Shown piece after piece: positions 63,623 through 64,000 of a stretch of 64,000 bases of DNA. This stretch comes from Bowmanella yangjiangensis. Lineage in GTDB: Bacteria; Pseudomonadota; Gammaproteobacteria; Enterobacterales; Alteromonadaceae. The notes beneath the pieces were generated by a model that worked only from the letters and a program-made list of their open reading frames with translations, was not told the origin of the DNA and did not search any database. Location: the NCBI RefSeq assembly GCF_017255015.1, contig NZ_JAFKCS010000003.1, forward strand, positions 224,014 to 288,013, in the 5' to 3' direction. The first letter of the stretch is position 1. Each line of letters begins with the position of its first letter. The position numbers were made by a program, and so were the translations under genes.

Positions 63623-64000
63623 TCATAAGCTGTAGAGAGTAAGGTAATCCAAATTGATTGAACCGTCCTTTGCGTAAACCGCTAGTGTCTGCATATCGGG
63701 TAATTTCAGTGGGCGGGTCGCACAGAGAATCACTTTGTTTTGATACTGAGGTATCGCAAAACAAAGGGGAGCAAAGCCGCACTGAAGATGCAAGAACGCC
63801 AGCCAATCTTCAGTGTGTGTTGCCGAACTGGGTAATAAGTTAAGCACCATTACACCTTGTGCAGACAAGGTTTGCAGGCAGGCTTTCAGAAAATCTGCCT
63901 GATGCAAACAATGGGGATGGTCCTGGCGACCAAACAGATCCACAAAGAGAAGATCGACTCGCTTAAATTGGTTAATGCCGCTACTGGCGTCTATTTGTGA
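63623..64000 (-). CDS. spermidine-synthase-like methyltransferase-fold protein, cut by window edge
   Basis: 126 C-terminal residues of a protein running off the right edge without a stop. The segment FKRVDLLFVDLFG corresponds to the YDxIxxDxF motif of spermidine synthase-like proteins, followed by DFLKACLQTLSAQGVMVLNLL, the usual helix-strand of that fold. It could be a polyamine aminopropyltransferase or one of the related proteins of unknown substrate; the N-terminal half that would decide lies outside. Confidence 0.65.
   Translation of the reverse strand, partial: SQIDASSGINQFKRVDLLFVDLFGRQDHPHCLHQADFLKACLQTLSAQGVMVLNLLPSSATHTEDWLAFLHLQCGFAPLCFAIPQYQNKVILCATRPLKLPDMQTLAVYAKDGSINLDYLTLYSL

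Overview
The window reads as chromosomal DNA of a marine or brackish gammaproteobacterium of the Alteromonadales, probably Alteromonadaceae. The pointers are ArcA, MetJ, RsmC, MutY-YggX and Dtd-YihY of gammaproteobacterial type, the PdsO/PdsR/PdsS proteins known from marine gammaproteobacteria, and a DUF2959 lipoprotein. I cannot name a genus. Most of the sequence is a compact housekeeping backbone. One clear mobile island of about 14.5 kb sits in tRNA-Phe (12517-27039), and a smaller accessory patch with a Fic gene lies just beyond it.

Left backbone (1-12562): 3' end of pmbA; arcA; a YfiR-like periplasmic protein encoded with a sensor histidine kinase; a DUF3293 protein; the glycogen pair glgC-glgA; rsmC, trmB and an alpha/beta hydrolase; mutY and yggX; then tRNA-Phe.

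Island (12517-27039): bounded by a 40-bp direct repeat of the tRNA-Phe 3' half. Next to the tRNA it carries an IncFII-type repA with a structured leader and a candidate origin. Two small genes follow, then a large inverted repeat flanked by two copies of an 18-bp palindrome (candidate oriT and operators) and a MobC-like gene. The cargo is a four-gene, AT-rich operon reading leftward: HD phosphohydrolase, DNA methyltransferase, membrane protein, and a carbamoyltransferase fused to an ASCH-like domain. Beyond it are virB6 and virB5 without the rest of a type IV secretion system, a DUF3268 zinc-finger gene headed by a third copy of the palindrome, and a DUF4224-integrase pair. There is no relaxase, coupling protein or secretion ATPase, so the island looks like a mobilizable satellite that depends on a helper conjugative element. 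The cargo operon is the best candidate here for an undescribed nucleic-acid modification or defence system.

Right backbone (27040-64000): a Fic gene between two related hairpin repeats; an outer-membrane barrel; divergent glpK/glpD; a DUF885 peptidase; a gamma-glutamylcyclotransferase-like protein; a purine permease convergent with a purine phosphoribosyltransferase; a creatininase-family hydrolase; a 1506-residue hybrid kinase; trxC; pdsO and pdsRS; a haem-type TonB receptor divergent from an ExbB-like/DUF2149/CobN-like operon; a stomatin-NfeD pair; metJ/metF with Met boxes between them; yihY, small envelope proteins, dtd, and the cut 3' end of a spermidine-synthase-like gene.

The tetrapyrrole operon at 49884-57033 most resembles HmuR/HmuS-type haem uptake and dechelation rather than cobalamin synthesis. 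The CobN-like protein has a signal peptide and a C-terminal membrane anchor, and a Fur-like site lies in the divergent promoter region.
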